From: Paenibacillus sp. BK033
GTDB taxonomy: Bacteria; Bacillota; Bacilli; Paenibacillales; Paenibacillaceae
Assembly: GCF_004345425.1 (NCBI RefSeq)
Contig: NZ_SLVP01000011.1
Span: 1-64,000 of the forward strand
Length of the DNA: 64,000 bases
Reading direction: 5' to 3'
A program made the translations under genes and the position numbers. Numbering within the stretch: position 1 is the stretch's first letter; each line of letters starts with the position of its first letter. A model generated the notes under the pieces. The model was given only the letters and a program-made list of their open reading frames with translations, had not been told where the DNA came from and did no database searches. Positions 51,965-61,078 of the stretch are shown one piece after another.

Positions 51965-54877
51965 TCAAGCCATCATCCGGAACCAAGAGAGAGACACAGG
52001 TCCATTCAGAATTAGGTACACGTCGCGCCTGCCGGAGGCGCCTGTCAACCCGCAAGTGAAGCTCCGCCAGTCCTTTTCTCCGCCAGCCGGAATCTTGCAT
52101 TTGCCTGCGATTGGACCGTCCGGTCCATCCAACCGCACTTCAACCACAGCATCCTCCGTGGCGGCTGCCCGCAGCTCGACCGCGGAGATCCCTGCGCCGA
52201 GTTCCGCATCATGGAATGCTAGCCAGCCCTTATCGCCGTTTACGGCTGCGGCGCTTCCGCCTTCGATGCATTCACCGAGATGAATGCCTTGATACGCATC
52301 GTAGTTTACGGCCCGCGTCACTCTCTGAAGATCACGCGGCGGAATCGTCTCCCCCGCGACTGTAAGGCGGCCTTCAAGCCGCAAATCGGCGGAAGAAGCG
52401 CCGAGCATGATTGTATACGTTCCGCTTTCCAGGCAGAATCGGTCGCGCGTTACATCCCAAATAGCCAGCGATTCGAGCTGCAGTTGGAACGTCACCTCCG
52501 CAGACTCTCCCGGAGACAAGGCGATGCGTTTGAAGTCCGCCAGTTGAAGGCGCGGGCGCTTGGCTCGGGATTTGTCTGCACGTGAATAGAGCTGCACGAC
52601 CTCTTCCCCCTCACGGTCGCTTATGTTCGTCACACGGCAGGAAACCTGGACTGCCGTGTCTGTCCCAGCCTCAGCGCTGCTGGGCGACAACTGCAAGGCT
52701 TCGTAACGGAAGTCGCTGTACGAAAGGCCGTGTCCGAACGGATACAGCGGTTCGCCTTCAAAATATTGATACGTTCGGCAGCCACGGATGATGTCGTAGT
52801 CCATGAATGGCGGAAGTTGATCGACGGACTTGTACCACGTCATGTTCACTCGCCCTGCGGGATTGACATCGCCGAACAGAACGTCCGCAACAGCACGGCC
52901 GAGTTCCTGACCCGCATGGGAGGTGTAGATGATCGCCTTCGCCTTCTCCTGCAAAGCGTTCAAGGCGAACGGGTAACTGCCGACGACCACTACAATCGTG
53001 TTGGGGTTCTCCTCAATTACCGCAAGCGCCAGCTTTTCCTGCGATTCCGCCAGCGTGATATCGGGCCGATCCATCGTCTCCTTGCCGTTAATGAGCGGGT
53101 GATTGCCGACAAACACGATCGCCGCATCGGCGCCGCGAGCCGATTCGACAGCCGCGTCCAAGCCGCTCGACACGCATTCAAACTCGAACGTGTCGGCTTG
53201 CGTTCCAACAACTAAACCGCCAACCTCCGCAACGCCTCCGACGTTAATATCGTTCGCCATCTCAGCCGCTTGACCGTCACCGACGAGCAGGACACCTGAC
53301 TCATCGTCAACCGTTACGGGCGTTCCGTTCCAGGTCGAGACTGTAATTAGCGAACTGTCCTCGTCTACAGGCCGGATCTGGAGCACTTCCTTCGTAAACC
53401 ACTCCCAAATCCGATGAGCCGACGCTTGCAAATTCTTGTCGTCCGTTGTGACAAAGAGGCTATTGCGCAGCGCAATTAATGTATGGCTGCCCCAGCCCCA
53501 GTCCGATATTTCGAAAATGTCGCCTTCTTCGGGCCTCTCCGCGCGAGCAGCGAGAGATGCCTTTGAATCTTCGCTGAGCCGGACATACCGTCCGCTGCGT
53601 ACAGCCTTCATGCGCACGCGATCGGTGCCGGCGGTGTATGACGTTTCGGCGCCTTTCCCCTCCGCTGCCAGCCTCTCGCGGATTCCCTGCAGCGGGGTAA
53701 CCGCGTATGGCAATGAACCGCTGTACCAATCGCGATAAACAACATCAGCAAGCGGGCCGATGACGGCAACCTTGCTTAGCTTGTCAGCCTGCAGCGGCAG
53801 CGTCTGCCCGTCGTTCTTGAGCAGCACGACAGCTTTCTGCACGGCCTCCCTCGCAAGCTCCGCGTGCTCTGGATGGAGGATCGCCGATTCGTCGATCGCG
53901 GCATACGGATTCCGTTCCAACGGGTCGAACTCCCCGAGCCGGAAACGAACGCGAAACGTGTTCCTAAGAGCGGCATCCAGATCATTTTCTGTCAACAGCC
54001 CGTCCTTTAACGCTTCGCGGATCGCCTCCGTTACTACTGCCGCTTCGTCCGTAATACTGTCGATTCCGCCTTCCCGGATCGACCGGGCCACCGCTTCCTT
54101 CAGCGTCTCTACGTAGTGATGATCCCGCATGGTGCCCGTTACGTCGAAAGCATCGCTAACGACAAAGCCGTTCATTCCCCATTCGCGTTTAACGACATCT
54201 ATCACGAGCTCGCTGAGATTCGCCGGCACTCCGTTGACCGCATTGTATGCCGTCATCATCGACTGGGCTCCGCCTTCTTTGAACGGGATCTCGAATACCT
54301 TCAAGTAATATTCGCGCAGGTTGCGTGGATCAAGGCTGACAGATGTATCGCCTCTTCCCTCTTCATTGTTGTTGCCGATAAAATGTTTTAGCGTGGCAAC
54401 GGCCTTCAAGTAAAAAGGATGGTCTCCCTGAATGCCTTGCGTGAGCGCAGCGGCTAGTTTGCCGGCCAAAACCGGATCCTCGCCATACGCTTCTTCCGTC
54501 CGACCCCACCGAGGGTCCCGCTCCAAATCAACCGTCGGCGCCCACAGCGTCAAGCCGTTAAAATTCGGATTCTGCCTATAAAAGCCGCGAGCTTCGTCTC
54601 CAATCGCGCTGCCGATTCTCTTTAGCAACCCGCTATCCCATGTACAAGCGAGACCGATCGGCTGAGGATAACTCGTCGCTTCTCCGAGCCAAGCCATGCC
54701 GTGTGCGGCCTCCGTGCCATGCTTGTACGCTTGTATCCCTAGACGCTCTATTGCGATCTGGTACTGCGGCATAAGCTCAATCTTCTCATCCAGAGTCAGT
54801 TGGGCAATCAAGTCGTTCACGCGGTCCTCGAGAGGCGCATTGAAATCCCAATAAAGGTAGTTCTTTTCGATTGTCAT
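51965..54877 (-). CDS. Glycoside hydrolase family 3 with C-terminal CBM6-like module
   Basis: 970 residues from ATG 54877, nine bases after GAGGAG; an in-frame extension to 54916 lacks a site. Domains: barrel (about 20-330) with KHFIGN and the nucleophile D242 in VVSDAFDVT; alpha/beta sandwich (350-690) interrupted by an insert of about 150 residues (RYVRLSEDSKASL onward), fascin- or PA14-like; fibronectin III-like domain (715-820); C-terminal CBM6-like module (840-965, YDAYQGIHLGECIEGG). No signal peptide. Members are beta-glucosidases, beta-xylosidases or related exo-enzymes; here cutting of imported glucan or xylan-type oligosaccharides fits. The shared motif lies 150 bases upstream. Confidence 0.92.
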   Translation of the reverse strand: MTIEKNYLYWDFNAPLEDRVNDLIAQLTLDEKIELMPQYQIAIERLGIQAYKHGTEAAHGMAWLGEATSYPQPIGLACTWDSGLLKRIGSAIGDEARGFYRQNPNFNGLTLWAPTVDLERDPRWGRTEEAYGEDPVLAGKLAAALTQGIQGDHPFYLKAVATLKHFIGNNNEEGRGDTSVSLDPRNLREYYLKVFEIPFKEGGAQSMMTAYNAVNGVPANLSELVIDVVKREWGMNGFVVSDAFDVTGTMRDHHYVETLKEAVARSIREGGIDSITDEAAVVTEAIREALKDGLLTENDLDAALRNTFRVRFRLGEFDPLERNPYAAIDESAILHPEHAELAREAVQKAVVLLKNDGQTLPLQADKLSKVAVIGPLADVVYRDWYSGSLPYAVTPLQGIRERLAAEGKGAETSYTAGTDRVRMKAVRSGRYVRLSEDSKASLAARAERPEEGDIFEISDWGWGSHTLIALRNSLFVTTDDKNLQASAHRIWEWFTKEVLQIRPVDEDSSLITVSTWNGTPVTVDDESGVLLVGDGQAAEMANDINVGGVAEVGGLVVGTQADTFEFECVSSGLDAAVESARGADAAIVFVGNHPLINGKETMDRPDITLAESQEKLALAVIEENPNTIVVVVGSYPFALNALQEKAKAIIYTSHAGQELGRAVADVLFGDVNPAGRVNMTWYKSVDQLPPFMDYDIIRGCRTYQYFEGEPLYPFGHGLSYSDFRYEALQLSPSSAEAGTDTAVQVSCRVTNISDREGEEVVQLYSRADKSRAKRPRLQLADFKRIALSPGESAEVTFQLQLESLAIWDVTRDRFCLESGTYTIMLGASSADLRLEGRLTVAGETIPPRDLQRVTRAVNYDAYQGIHLGECIEGGSAAAVNGDKGWLAFHDAELGAGISAVELRAAATEDAVVEVRLDGPDGPIAGKCKIPAGGEKDWRSFTCGLTGASGRRDVYLILNGPVSLSWFRMMA

Positions 54878-55017
54878 TTTCTCACGCTCCTCGGAAATAA
54901 TATAAATATCTCTCACATCACCATCACCCTTGGCTACAGCTTTAAAGGAGCAGTTGATGGCGGTTGATTGTCATCTAGCATTCTAGTTCAAAAATGACAA
55001 GCAAACCTCGATTTTTT

Positions 55018-55045
55018 GGTCTTTTACTAGCATAATATAGACATT
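55018..55045 (-). promoter_or_regulatory. Shared island motif, copy 4 (upstream of the GH3 gene)
   Basis: Plus-strand GGTCTTTTACTAGCATAATA then TAGACATT. It aligns with the copy at 19995-20020 over the whole length and with the other two over the core. Confidence 0.6.
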
Positions 55046-55274
55046 GAACAGGCCTTAACGAACCAAGTCTGGATCACCCTACTTGCTCAAGCCGGTGAAG
55101 CTGGAATCGAAGGAAGAATTAAGCTTCCATATTAATAATTCCTGTTTAAATAGAAAGCAAGTTTTTCAAGAAAAAAAATAGTAACATTAGAAGGCGGATC
55201 CCTATTTTCAAGATAGCTAGACACCCTTTTGAAGGTAATTTTCAAATAAATACAGCCCCGGGGACTGAAATGTG

Positions 55275-55320
55275 ACCCGTAAGATAGACACTTTGAAAAA
55301 AGTGTCCGTCTTACGGGTTT
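55275..55320. terminator. Strong palindrome, possible IS3-family end or terminator
   Basis: ACCCGTAAGATAGACACTTT pairs with its inverted copy (one mismatch) around GAAAAA, followed by TTTTT. The sequence around it, and a minus-strand frame reading QQWLNGEYIDTIRSLAVTLI just to its right (about 55330-55400), recall the end of an IS3-type transposase. No complete transposase is present. The rest of 54917-55500 holds only the shared motif and no gene. Confidence 0.45.
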
Positions 55321-55500
55321 TTGTGTTTTAATCAGAGTAACAGCAAGGGAGCGAATAGTATCGATGTACTCACCATTGAGCCATTGTTGAACCCGAAACG
55401 GCTGCTCAGTAAAAGTCTATCGTGTACAGCGATGATCTGGAGTCAGGCGCTAACAAGCGGACAAGCGTAAAGCAAGCGTGACAGGCCGCTATGCGGACAA

Positions 55501-55537
55501 AAAATAGGATGGAATCAGCCGATTCCACCCTGTTTTT
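55501..55537 (-). terminator. Terminator of the FAD-dependent oxidoreductase gene
   Basis: AGGATGGAATC and GATTCCACCCTG pair around AGCC, with A and T runs on both sides, 13 bases after the stop codon. Confidence 0.8.
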
Positions 55538-55549
55538 CTTTAAGATAAC

Positions 55550-57793
55550 TTATTCATAAATACGCATTTCAATCACTTCGGCACGTTCACTGCCGTTTGT
55601 TTCCTTTACGACCGTCCGTATGCGGTCTGTACGCACCGGCTTATCCAGGGTATGGATTTTTTTGCGAGTACGGTTCTCGTTATCTCTTGCGACCGTAATC
55701 CACTCGCCGTTTGCCCATGCCTGAACGTCATACGACTTTACCAGTTCAGGCATGACGAGGAACGGAGTCTCATGGTGATGGAGGTTGATGAGGTCCTCAT
55801 TCACATCATCGTTAAACGTAAGATGTATTTCCTTCACGTTCGCAGGACGGTCTAAGGCAACCTCCACCCACTCCTCATGGCCATCCGTAAGCGGCTCGGA
55901 TACCCAAAGATGAGGTCCGCCATATGGACGGGTATAACCGTCAATTATTTTTTCAGGCGCAAAAGCTTTTGTGCCGACTGCAAAGCAGAAAGGTCTGCGC
56001 ACAAGCATCGACCATTCAATGACCGGTTGATCCGGCTGATGATCCTCCAGATCCGGGTTCACGATTGGTTTGGCTCGCCGTTGAAAGGCCAGTACGCCCG
56101 TCGCAGGAACAGCGGACGTATACAGGCTGGCTGCTTCATTCTTGCGAACAATGACAAATACATTGCACGGCTCGCTGCCAAAGAGCTCGCTGTCCGCAGG
56201 AATATCCAGCCATTGCTTCTCTCCGGCCTTAACCTGAATGCTCAAGGCTTGCTTAAGATTGGCAGGCACGTAATTCTCAGCCCTACCGGTATCCCACAGT
56301 TCAACGGTCAAGCTTGTTGCTTCGGAAGCAGACACCAGCAGCGTTAACCCTTCGATACTGCCTTCGTTCGGGAACAGTAAGCCGACATCGGAAGCAAGCC
56401 GGCATTGCGCTGCAGGTCGATCGAGCAGAATTTTTTTCCTTGTGCTTGAAGCCGTTACGGTTCCCTTTCTTGCAAGATCAGCCGGGTCTTCATTCCGAAG
56501 GCCAATAATGGACGCGTCGGTACGCAGCATGATTTGCTGAAGTTCGGTCATATGCTGCTCACGGAGCTCGCGCGGGGTAATGCCCTTGATCACCGACAAG
56601 GCAGCGCCGACGCCGGCCGCTTCCCCCATTACGGCGCACGTAGCCATTACTCGGGTTGTTCCGAAGGCTACATGCGATGCGCTGATATTGCGTCCAGCAA
56701 ACAGAAGATTGCTGACATTGCGGGAGTACAAGCTGCCGAAAGGAATATGGTAAATACCGTCGGCATGCAAATGCTTGGAACCGCTTTCGGACGCATACAT
56801 GCCTTGTGGAGGATGCAGGTCAATCGACCAGCCGCCGAAGGCGATCCGGTCCTCAAACGGCCGCTGAGAAATTACGTCATTCTGCGTCAGAATCGTATCG
56901 CCGAGGAACCGCCGGTATTCGCGTTTTCCCGGAATCGAGCCCACCCATTCGAGCGTCATGTTGTCCGCTTCAAACTTGCCCGAGTTTTTAATATAATCCC
57001 AAATGCCGTAAATAACCGACCATAACTCGTCGCGGATCCGCTCGTTCTCGTGAACCGTATCGAGCTCGCCGCCCCACTCGATCCACCAGTAATGGCAGCC
57101 CGAATCGCCGCTGCGGATGACGCGCTTAAGCGGAATGGACGTTGTCGTAATATCCTTGGCAAAAGAAGGGGCAACAAAGCGCACAGGCTTGCCGGTATCC
57201 TTCGTGTAAAACAGCAGCGTACTGCCAAGCGTAATATCGTCGGCCACTTCCGGTGCCCAGTCTTCCCCGAATTCATGACGGGCTTCGCGTCCGATCCGAT
57301 AGGCGGCTCCAGCCAGAAAGCCAACAAGACCATCCCCGGTGCAATCAAGAAACACCTCGCTCTCAAACGTAATCTCGCGCTCCGAGCCCATCATCCAGCC
57401 GGTCACGTTACGAATGATGCGGTCATCCAGCTCGCCGTCCGCTTCCACTTCCCGCACGTCGGTGTTCAGAAACAACGCAAGATTCGGCTCGGCCCTAACG
57501 GCCTCAAGCAGCGTTACATCCCACAGATAAGGATTGCCTTCCGGATTGCGGTACTGATTCTGAATAAAGAGTTCTCCCATGATGCCGGTCTCGCGGGCAT
57601 AGCGGTGCACGCCATGGCCGGTTGCTCCGCATACCCATACCCGCACCTCGGAGCTGGAGTTTCCGCCAAGCACCGGCCGGTTATGAACCAGCGCTACCTT
57701 TTGCCCGAGTCTAGCGGCTGCAATCGCCGCGCAAAGGCCTGACAACCCTCCGCCAACAACGGTCACATCGGATCTTACTGTCTCGTGTCGCAT
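55550..57793 (-). CDS. FAD-dependent oxidoreductase with C-terminal carbohydrate-binding-like domain
   Basis: 747 residues, no signal peptide. The N-terminal FAD-binding Rossmann fold has VVGGGLSGLCAAIAA (GxGxxG at about 13-18) and GGNSSSEVRVW, the mark of the FAD_oxidored (PF12831-type) family found in polysaccharide loci; FLDCTGDGLVGFLAGA and LLFAGRNISASHVA are its usual downstream motifs. Residues from about 600 form an F5/8-type or other beta-sandwich domain (EWVEVALDRPANVKEIHLTF). The substrate is unknown; the domain order suggests a sugar or sugar-lactone. It is divergent from an AraC gene. Confidence 0.88.
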   Translation of the reverse strand: MRHETVRSDVTVVGGGLSGLCAAIAAARLGQKVALVHNRPVLGGNSSSEVRVWVCGATGHGVHRYARETGIMGELFIQNQYRNPEGNPYLWDVTLLEAVRAEPNLALFLNTDVREVEADGELDDRIIRNVTGWMMGSEREITFESEVFLDCTGDGLVGFLAGAAYRIGREARHEFGEDWAPEVADDITLGSTLLFYTKDTGKPVRFVAPSFAKDITTTSIPLKRVIRSGDSGCHYWWIEWGGELDTVHENERIRDELWSVIYGIWDYIKNSGKFEADNMTLEWVGSIPGKREYRRFLGDTILTQNDVISQRPFEDRIAFGGWSIDLHPPQGMYASESGSKHLHADGIYHIPFGSLYSRNVSNLLFAGRNISASHVAFGTTRVMATCAVMGEAAGVGAALSVIKGITPRELREQHMTELQQIMLRTDASIIGLRNEDPADLARKGTVTASSTRKKILLDRPAAQCRLASDVGLLFPNEGSIEGLTLLVSASEATSLTVELWDTGRAENYVPANLKQALSIQVKAGEKQWLDIPADSELFGSEPCNVFVIVRKNEAASLYTSAVPATGVLAFQRRAKPIVNPDLEDHQPDQPVIEWSMLVRRPFCFAVGTKAFAPEKIIDGYTRPYGGPHLWVSEPLTDGHEEWVEVALDRPANVKEIHLTFNDDVNEDLINLHHHETPFLVMPELVKSYDVQAWANGEWITVARDNENRTRKKIHTLDKPVRTDRIRTVVKETNGSERAEVIEMRIYE

Positions 57794-57918
57794 GAAATGA
57801 GCCCCCTGTACTTGACTTCGTTTACAACTAATTTCATTATATATTTACCAGCCCGCTCATAAAATTCACTTATATTCAATCGAGCATATACTTTATTTCA
57901 GTAAAAAGGAGCTATAAC

Positions 57919-58728
57919 ATGTTTTCGCCTATCCGAGTGCTTTTCCACAAATATTGGCTGCGCAGAGATCGCTTTTTATTAAACTCGGATTCCTACCCTT
58001 TATGGACGATATTCGCTGTTGAGAGAGGGATATTTATATATCGAATCGGTGAATTTAAAGGCGAAGCGACTACCGGGGATTTAGTGATATGTCCTCCAAA
58101 CACCACCTTTGAGAGAAAGATCATAGACGATTTGACCTTTCATTTCATTCAAATTGCTCCGTTCGAGGGAGATCAGAGCATGCTGGATCACTCCCATCCA
58201 TTTATAAACGAAGCAAAATTAAGCGTCCCTCCCCATAACCGTGAACGGATGAGGAGCACCTTTCAACTCATGGAGCGCGCAGCCAGACTAAATTTTGATC
58301 AGGCGAACCTGGCGGTCCAGCAGCATCTGATCAATGATCTATGGCTTCTTGCCTCGAACTGGGATATCGATATTGAAAACGGGCTTCGCTCTCGTAAAGC
58401 CGTTCTGGATAAAACAATGAAAACAGCCAAAGAAGCCCTGTTGCAAAAAGCATTCGACAATATTCCTATCAGCCAATTGGCGGCGGAGCTAGGCTTGACC
58501 TCCGTTCAGCTCACTCGCCGTTTTCGCGCCGCTTTTGGGATAACGCCTATCGAGTACGTCACGCAGGCTCGTATGGAGAAAGCGTGCAAACTGTTGGAGG
58601 AAACGTCGCTTACTTTGGACCAAATCGCTCCTGTCTGCGGTTATGAAAACGGATTTTATTTAAGCAGAACCTTCCACTCTAAAATAGGGGTAACTCCATC
58701 CGAATATCGATCGTCGCATCGAGTATAA
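57919..58728 (+). CDS. AraC family transcriptional regulator
   Basis: 269 residues: N-terminal cupin-like sensor (about 20-100, FIYRIGEFKGEATTGDLVIC) and a C-terminal pair of helix-turn-helix units (about 165-265: ISQLAAELGLTSVQLTRRFR, then LDQIAPVCGYENGFYLSRTF). Divergent from the FAD oxidoreductase gene, 125 bases apart, and convergent with the sulfatase gene. It probably controls the oxidoreductase gene. Confidence 0.92.
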   Translation: MFSPIRVLFHKYWLRRDRFLLNSDSYPLWTIFAVERGIFIYRIGEFKGEATTGDLVICPPNTTFERKIIDDLTFHFIQIAPFEGDQSMLDHSHPFINEAKLSVPPHNRERMRSTFQLMERAARLNFDQANLAVQQHLINDLWLLASNWDIDIENGLRSRKAVLDKTMKTAKEALLQKAFDNIPISQLAAELGLTSVQLTRRFRAAFGITPIEYVTQARMEKACKLLEETSLTLDQIAPVCGYENGFYLSRTFHSKIGVTPSEYRSSHRV

Positions 58729-58793
58729 GTAACCCCGCTTTACAACCGGATTCGATACGATCATCAGCTTACGCTAACTTGGTTTGGTCAAAG

Positions 58794-58823
58794 AAATAAC
58801 CCCCATTGATCTGGGGGTTATTT
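58794..58823. terminator. Bidirectional terminator between AraC and sulfatase genes
   Basis: AAATAACCCCC and GGGGGTTATTT form a perfect 11-bp stem with an eight-base loop. Confidence 0.9.
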
Positions 58824-58861
58824 CTTGCGGCGTTTTGCAGTGATTATTTAAAAAATTCGAT

Positions 58862-60205
58862 TCAATTCAACGCCTCATCGTCTGTTACGCTTCTTTGTCC
58901 GCTTGCCACCGCAGGGGCAAGCAGAATTTCGGGCACATGCTCCCCGGCCGCCACCATTCGCTTCAGCAGCCGGTTCCTCATTGCGTTAGCTACGCCTGCA
59001 TGAGATTCATAACCAATCAGGTTTGTTAACTCGTACGGATCGGACTGCAAGTCATATAAATACGCCTCCTCATACCGATCCGAATGCGAGTCGGTATACG
59101 GATTTTTATCCCTTGCAACAACACCGTATTTCCAGCGTCTTGTCCGAACCGCTCTTCCTACCTCGGACTCGCTGATCTGAATAAATACTTCTTCCGGCCA
59201 AGCGGTATGATTTCCGTTGATCAAAGGCTTAATGGAACGGCCTTGCATATGCTCCGGCACCGGAATACCCGCGGCATCCAGCAGCGTTGGCGGCAAATCG
59301 ACCAGGCTGACCAGCTCCTGCACCTGATGTCCCCCCATAAAGCCTGGTCCCGTAATGAGAGTAGGCACGCGAATCGAAGCATCGTGGACTGACCGCTTGT
59401 ATTCGCCGTTCCGAGTCTTGAAGTGGCAGCCATGATCCGCCGTAAACAGGACAATGGTCTTTTCCCTAAGACCAAGCGACTTTAACGCATCCATCAGCCT
59501 GCCGAACGCTTCGTCCAGACGCTTCACCATTCCGTAGTAGCCCGGCAGGTGATAAGGCGCGCTGCCGCCAAGCGCAGCCAAGTCAGGCGGCGTCCATGCG
59601 CCCGTGTACTGCTCGCGGTAGCCGTCCGGCGCCGGGTAATTATCCTCGTGGTTCTGATGATGCGGCTCCAAATAGGACAGGAATAGGAAGAACGGATTAT
59701 CCTGATGATCGTCGATATAGCGGATAGCGGCATCCGTAATCGCATCTACCCTGTAACCCGGCAGCTTGACCGCATTGTTGCCGTTATCGTACATAACGGC
59801 GTTATAAGCATCGGATGAGAACTCGAGCACGTTAGCGGCAAGCCAGTAGTCGTAGCCGCCTCGATAACGCTCGCTTACCGGCTCTTCCGGCGCCAAATGC
59901 CATTTTCCTATATATCCCGTATCGTAGCCCGACGCTTTGAATGATTTTGCGATCGTCGGCGCATCCTCCGGCATATGAATTCCGTTCACGAAGCAGCCGG
60001 TTTTTGTTGCGTATTGCCCCATTTGCAGGCAGGATCTTGCCGGACCGCATACCGGTTGGCAGGTGAAGGAATGCGTAAGATGCGTGCCCAGCAGTGCCTC
60101 ACGGTCAAAGTTTGGCATAAGCCTCATCGGATTGCCATGCAGGCCGGACGTATCCCAGCGCTGCTGGTCGGTGAAAAAAACGATAACGTTAGGTTGTTTG
60201 GACAT
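58862..60205 (-). CDS. Sulfatase (formylglycine-dependent)
   Basis: 447 residues, cytoplasmic: no signal peptide. The metal-binding start NVIVFFTDQQRWD and the maturation motif C-G-P-A-R (Cys53 becomes formylglycine) are clear, followed by MGQYATKTG. The second metal site, LFTADHGCHF, and YIGKWHL fit the type I sulfatase family. It would remove sulfate esters from an imported sugar. A formylglycine-generating enzyme is not encoded here, and would be needed elsewhere. It follows the permease genes at 60220-61972 in the same direction by a gap of 14 bases, so it is likely in their operon. Confidence 0.92.
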   Translation of the reverse strand: MSKQPNVIVFFTDQQRWDTSGLHGNPMRLMPNFDREALLGTHLTHSFTCQPVCGPARSCLQMGQYATKTGCFVNGIHMPEDAPTIAKSFKASGYDTGYIGKWHLAPEEPVSERYRGGYDYWLAANVLEFSSDAYNAVMYDNGNNAVKLPGYRVDAITDAAIRYIDDHQDNPFFLFLSYLEPHHQNHEDNYPAPDGYREQYTGAWTPPDLAALGGSAPYHLPGYYGMVKRLDEAFGRLMDALKSLGLREKTIVLFTADHGCHFKTRNGEYKRSVHDASIRVPTLITGPGFMGGHQVQELVSLVDLPPTLLDAAGIPVPEHMQGRSIKPLINGNHTAWPEEVFIQISESEVGRAVRTRRWKYGVVARDKNPYTDSHSDRYEEAYLYDLQSDPYELTNLIGYESHAGVANAMRNRLLKRMVAAGEHVPEILLAPAVASGQRSVTDDEALN

Positions 60206-60219
60206 GAATGAGCCCCCCC

Positions 60220-61065
60220 TTATTCTTTTACTCCGCCTGCCGTCAGCCCTTCGACCATATACCGCTGCAGGAACAGGAAGCCGATCAAGAGCGGTACCGT
60301 AGCCGTTACAGCTGCCGCTGTGGCTCCGGACCAGTTGTACGAGAATTCGCCTAGGAACGTTAGCGACAGACCCGGACTAAGCGTCCTTTTGTCCAAATCG
60401 GTCACTAGCGTAAGCCCGAACAGGAAATCGTCCCAGGCAATCAGGAATGTATAGATGGCGATCGCCATGATTCCCGGCTTCGACAACGGCACGATAACTC
60501 CGAACAGAATACGGAATCTGCCTGCTCCATCGATTTCAGCCGCTTCCTCCAGCTCCCGCGAAATCCCGTTAAAGAAGGTGCGCATCAGCATGACGCTGAA
60601 CGGCAGCGCCGTTGACGTAGCGGCAAGCACAAGCACAAAAAGCGTATTCAGCAGATGCATCTTCTGGTATTGCGAATACAAGCCGATAACTAGCGTGACC
60701 GTCGGGAACATCTGCGCCGACAGAAGCAGCAGCGTAATGAGGCTGCTCCCCTTGAACCGGAATCGGGACAGCGCGTACCCGGAGAGAATCGATACGAGAA
60801 TACACAGGATCGTAGCCCCTAATGCTACAAGCAAGGTGTTTTTATAGAAAGTAAGGAACAGATCAGAGCTCAAGATGTCGGCATAGCTGCTGAAATCAAG
60901 GTGAACGGGCAGCCATTTGGGAGGCAGCTTCATCAAATCGCTGTTATTTTGAATAGAGGTGACGAGCATCCAGTAGACGGGAAACAAAAATAAGATAAGC
61001 AAAATGCCAAGCAAAATATAGGTTAAGCCTTCTTTTCGAAAGAGAAACGATTGGATGGTTTTCAT
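60220..61065 (-). CDS. Carbohydrate ABC transporter permease (MalG-type)
   Basis: 281 residues, six membrane segments, EAA loop EAAEIDGAGRFRILFGVIVP, C-terminal RYMVEGLTAGGVKE. It partners the permease gene 13 bases upstream and precedes the sulfatase gene. Confidence 0.93.
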   Translation of the reverse strand: MKTIQSFLFRKEGLTYILLGILLILFLFPVYWMLVTSIQNNSDLMKLPPKWLPVHLDFSSYADILSSDLFLTFYKNTLLVALGATILCILVSILSGYALSRFRFKGSSLITLLLLSAQMFPTVTLVIGLYSQYQKMHLLNTLFVLVLAATSTALPFSVMLMRTFFNGISRELEEAAEIDGAGRFRILFGVIVPLSKPGIMAIAIYTFLIAWDDFLFGLTLVTDLDKRTLSPGLSLTFLGEFSYNWSGATAAAVTATVPLLIGFLFLQRYMVEGLTAGGVKE

Positions 61066-61078
61066 AAGGACCGCGCTC

